From Sphingomonas sp. M1-B02 (GTDB lineage Bacteria; Pseudomonadota; Alphaproteobacteria; Sphingomonadales; Sphingomonadaceae), in NCBI RefSeq assembly GCF_026167525.1, contig NZ_CP110679.1:310001-374000 (forward strand): a DNA stretch of 64,000 bases. Reading direction: 5' to 3'. The position numbers were made by a program, and so were the translations under genes. Under the pieces are notes generated by a model that ran no database searches, was not told the origin of the DNA, and worked only from the letters and a program-made list of their open reading frames with translations. Position 1 is the first letter of the stretch. Each line of letters opens with the position of its first letter. This document shows, one piece after another, positions 61,853 through 64,000 of the stretch.

Positions 61853-64000
61853 ATGAACAGCAAGGGGAAGGCATTCCGCGCCTATCTCGCCGCAGCGACG
61901 ATGCTGAGCGCGGGCGCAGTCCTGTTGCCCGCGCCGGTCGCGGCGCAGGTGACGACGTCGCAACTTCGTGGCCAGGTGACCAATGGCGACGGTACCCCGG
62001 CGGCGGGCGCTGCGATCACGGCGCGAAGCACCGCCACCAACCAGACCAGCCGGGCTACCACCCAGGCGGACGGCAGCTACACGTTGGCGGGCCTGCGCGC
62101 GGGCGAATATGAAGTGACCGCAACGCTCGACGCCGTGTCTGACAGCCAGACGATTCAGATCGGGGTTGCGCAATCGGCATCGCTCGATCTGTCGATCGGC
62201 GGCGAGGCGACGGTCGTCGCCGGCGGCACCGCGGGCGGACCCGACATCGTCGTCACCGGATCGCGATTGCGCGAGACGCGGACCAGCGAAGTCGCGACCA
62301 ACGTGAGCCAGGAGCAACTCCGCACGCTGCCGCAGACCGATCGCAACTTCCTGTCGTTCGCAGCGCTCGCGCCGGGCGTGCGCTACAATGACAGCGAGAG
62401 TAACAGGGGCATCCAGTCGGGCGCCGCGACCGCGAGCCAGGTCAATGTGTTCATCGACGGCGTGAGCCTGAAAAACAAGCTGCGCGAGGGCGGCGTCGCC
62501 GGCCAGCAGAACAGCCGCGGCAATCCCTTCGGTCAGCTCGCGGTGCAGGAATTCCGCGTCCTCACCCAGAATTACAAGGCCGAGTATGAACAGGCCGGCT
62601 CGGCGATCATCACCGCGATCACCAAATCGGGCACCAACGAATTTCACGGCGAGATATTCGGCCAATATACCGACAAGAAACTGAGCCAGAAGGGCTATTT
62701 CGACAAGCGCGAGAACCGGCCAGAGCCGGCATTCGAACGCAAGCAATATGGCATCTCGCTGGGTGGCCCGATCGTCAAGGATCGCCTGTTCTTCTTCGCC
62801 GCCTATGAAGGCAATGATCAGAACCGCGCCTTCAACGTCGACAGCACCGGCTCCGCGGAGGCAGTTACCGAGTTCGAGCGATTTTCGGGTCGCCGCCTGG
62901 CCGATTTCGAGGGCGCGTTCGTCAGCCCGTTCCGCGGCGACTTCTACTTCGGGAAGCTGACCCTCACCCCCGACGACCGGCAGATCTTCGATCTCTCGTT
63001 CAGCCGGCGCGAGGAGACCGACATCCAGAACTTCGGCGGCAATACTTCCTATGAGAATGCCGAAAACAAGATCAACCGGGTCGACACCTATCTCTTCAAA
63101 TGGACCTATAGCGGCGATAATTTTACCAATGAATTCAACGCCAGCTATCTGGACTATCTGTTCAACCCGGTATCGCTGAACCCGGATCTGCCGACCTATG
63201 ATTATGATTCGGTGATCATCTTCGGCGGCAAGGATTCGACTCGGAGCGAGCGTCAGAAGGGCCACACGCTGCGCAACGACTTCACCTACACCGGGCTCGA
63301 CGGCCATGCCTTCAAGGTGGGCGCGCGGGTCGAGATCACCGATATCGAGTTCGACAACCAATCCTATATCCAGCCGCGCTTCACCTATCGCCGCGAGCCG
63401 CAGAACAACCTCAACTTCGCCTTCCCGGCGGAGGCGCGGCTGGGCCTCGGCAGCGGGCTGATCCAGGCGTCCAACACGCAGATCGGCCTCTATGCGCAGG
63501 ACGATTGGGACATCACGCCGCGGCTGCAACTCAACCTGGGCGTGCGCTGGGATTATGAGACCAACGGTTTCAACAACGAATATCGCACGCCGGTCGCCGC
63601 GGCTGCGGCGCTGCGGTCGTTGCCGACCACCAGCTATTTCAACCCCGAAAACTACATTTCCGACGGCAGCAACCGCAAGCCTTTCACCGGGGCGATCGCC
63701 CTGCGGGTCGGCTTTTCCTGGGATCTGAGCGGCAATCGTTCGACGGTGATATTCGGCGGGTTCGGCCGCTATTACGACCGCAACAATTTCAGCAATACGG
63801 TCGACGAGCTCTCGCGAGCGATCAATCCGGTGGGCGTATTCCGCTTCTCAGCAAATGGCGCGCCCCGCGACGGCCTGCCGACGATCGCGTGGAACAATGC
63901 CTATCTGACGCGCGACGGCCTGCTGGCGCTCCGCGCAAGTTCGCAGAGCGCGGGCCTGCCGGAACTGTTCGCGGTGAAGAACGACGCCAGGCCGCCGGTC
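61853..64000 (+). CDS. TonB-dependent receptor with carboxypeptidase-regulatory-like N-domain, 3' end outside window
   Basis: The visible 716 residues have an open frame to the window edge. An N-terminal signal (MNSKGKAFRAYLAAATMLSA) is followed by a carboxypeptidase-regulatory-like beta-sandwich (SQLRGQVTNGDGTPAAGAAI, ADGSYTLAGLRAGEYEVTAT), a TonB box-like PDIVVTGSRLRE, and a plug (RTLPQTDRNFLSFAALAPGV, VQEFRVLTQNYKAEYEQAGS) with the Oar-like loop SGTNEFHGEIFGQYTDKKLS. The barrel then begins (YGISLGGPIVKDRLFFFAAY). The architecture matches Oar-type receptors common in Myxococcus, Xanthomonas and sphingomonads. With LacI and GH3 next to it, it probably imports an oligosaccharide, although that substrate is inferred. 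Confidence 0.92.
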   Translation, partial: MNSKGKAFRAYLAAATMLSAGAVLLPAPVAAQVTTSQLRGQVTNGDGTPAAGAAITARSTATNQTSRATTQADGSYTLAGLRAGEYEVTATLDAVSDSQTIQIGVAQSASLDLSIGGEATVVAGGTAGGPDIVVTGSRLRETRTSEVATNVSQEQLRTLPQTDRNFLSFAALAPGVRYNDSESNRGIQSGAATASQVNVFIDGVSLKNKLREGGVAGQQNSRGNPFGQLAVQEFRVLTQNYKAEYEQAGSAIITAITKSGTNEFHGEIFGQYTDKKLSQKGYFDKRENRPEPAFERKQYGISLGGPIVKDRLFFFAAYEGNDQNRAFNVDSTGSAEAVTEFERFSGRRLADFEGAFVSPFRGDFYFGKLTLTPDDRQIFDLSFSRREETDIQNFGGNTSYENAENKINRVDTYLFKWTYSGDNFTNEFNASYLDYLFNPVSLNPDLPTYDYDSVIIFGGKDSTRSERQKGHTLRNDFTYTGLDGHAFKVGARVEITDIEFDNQSYIQPRFTYRREPQNNLNFAFPAEARLGLGSGLIQASNTQIGLYAQDDWDITPRLQLNLGVRWDYETNGFNNEYRTPVAAAAALRSLPTTSYFNPENYISDGSNRKPFTGAIALRVGFSWDLSGNRSTVIFGGFGRYYDRNNFSNTVDELSRAINPVGVFRFSANGAPRDGLPTIAWNNAYLTRDGLLALRASSQSAGLPELFAVKNDARPPV

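Noticed and set aside
61733..63529. 598-codon minus-strand open frame over the right-hand TonB receptor
   Set aside because: The plus strand carries a complete signal peptide, regulatory-like domain and plug in one frame to the window end, so the minus-strand frame is a shadow.

Overview
The window comes from a GC-rich alphaproteobacterium, most likely a Sphingomonadales member (Sphingomonas-like). This is inferred from four outer-membrane TonB-dependent receptors in 64 kb, many Tat-exported sugar enzymes, the gene families present and the strong GC bias at third codon positions. The tree-level assignment was not tested. About fifty genuine protein genes, one tRNA, one riboswitch and a decayed mobile segment can be supported. 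There is no rRNA and no CRISPR array.

Layout. 1-5.4 kb: the 3' part of a TonB receptor, a DUF6491 lipoprotein, an unrecognised protein and an aldo-keto-reductase homologue. 5.4-7.75 kb: a BtuB-like receptor under a cobalamin riboswitch, on the minus strand. 7.8-16.7 kb: a compact glycoside-oxidation cluster holding a Gfo/Idh/MocA oxidoreductase, a c-type cytochrome, three TIM-barrel isomerase/epimerase-family proteins, an MFS carrier, a DUF1080 protein, a GMC flavoprotein and its Tat-tagged small subunit. 16.7-20.9 kb: a low-quality region with a short candidate HTH gene, a decayed RTX metalloprotease and phage-like debris, ending at tRNA-Lys(CTT). 21-26.7 kb: the cell-shape operon mreBCD-mrdA-rodA. 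26.8-29.4 kb: mutL and a CAP-domain protein. 29.5-32.8 kb: rpsF-rpsR-rplI, a lipoprotein and an L,D-transpeptidase. 33-38 kb: a second sugar-redox cluster (SGNH hydrolase, cupin, three Gfo/Idh/MocA proteins). 38-45.9 kb: glutamine-dependent NAD synthetase, two divergent L,D-transpeptidases, an AI-2E-type exporter, lipoproteins and an SLC13-type permease. 45.9-53.8 kb: two secreted M14 peptidase homologues with a TonB receptor. 54.3-57 kb: phenylalanine hydroxylase and an aromatic aminotransferase, divergent from an Lrp-type regulator. 57-64 kb: a GPH-type sugar carrier, a GH3 glycosidase, a LacI regulator with a palindromic operator, and an Oar-like TonB receptor cut by the window end.

How it fits together. 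The most distinctive content is the 7.8-16.7 kb cluster. The GMC flavoprotein, with a cysteine pattern suited to a 3Fe-4S cluster, its hitchhiker subunit and the cytochrome c together resemble a membrane-linked sugar 3-dehydrogenase. DUF1080 and the TIM-barrel proteins belong to families known or proposed to cleave or rearrange 3-keto-glycosides. The Gfo/Idh/MocA oxidoreductases would restore or interconvert the keto sugars, and the MFS carriers would import products. This is a coherent inferred pathway for breaking glycosidic bonds by oxidation and elimination rather than classical hydrolysis. The GH3/LacI/TonB locus at the right end represents the classical route. The left and right ends of the window both cut TonB-receptor genes.
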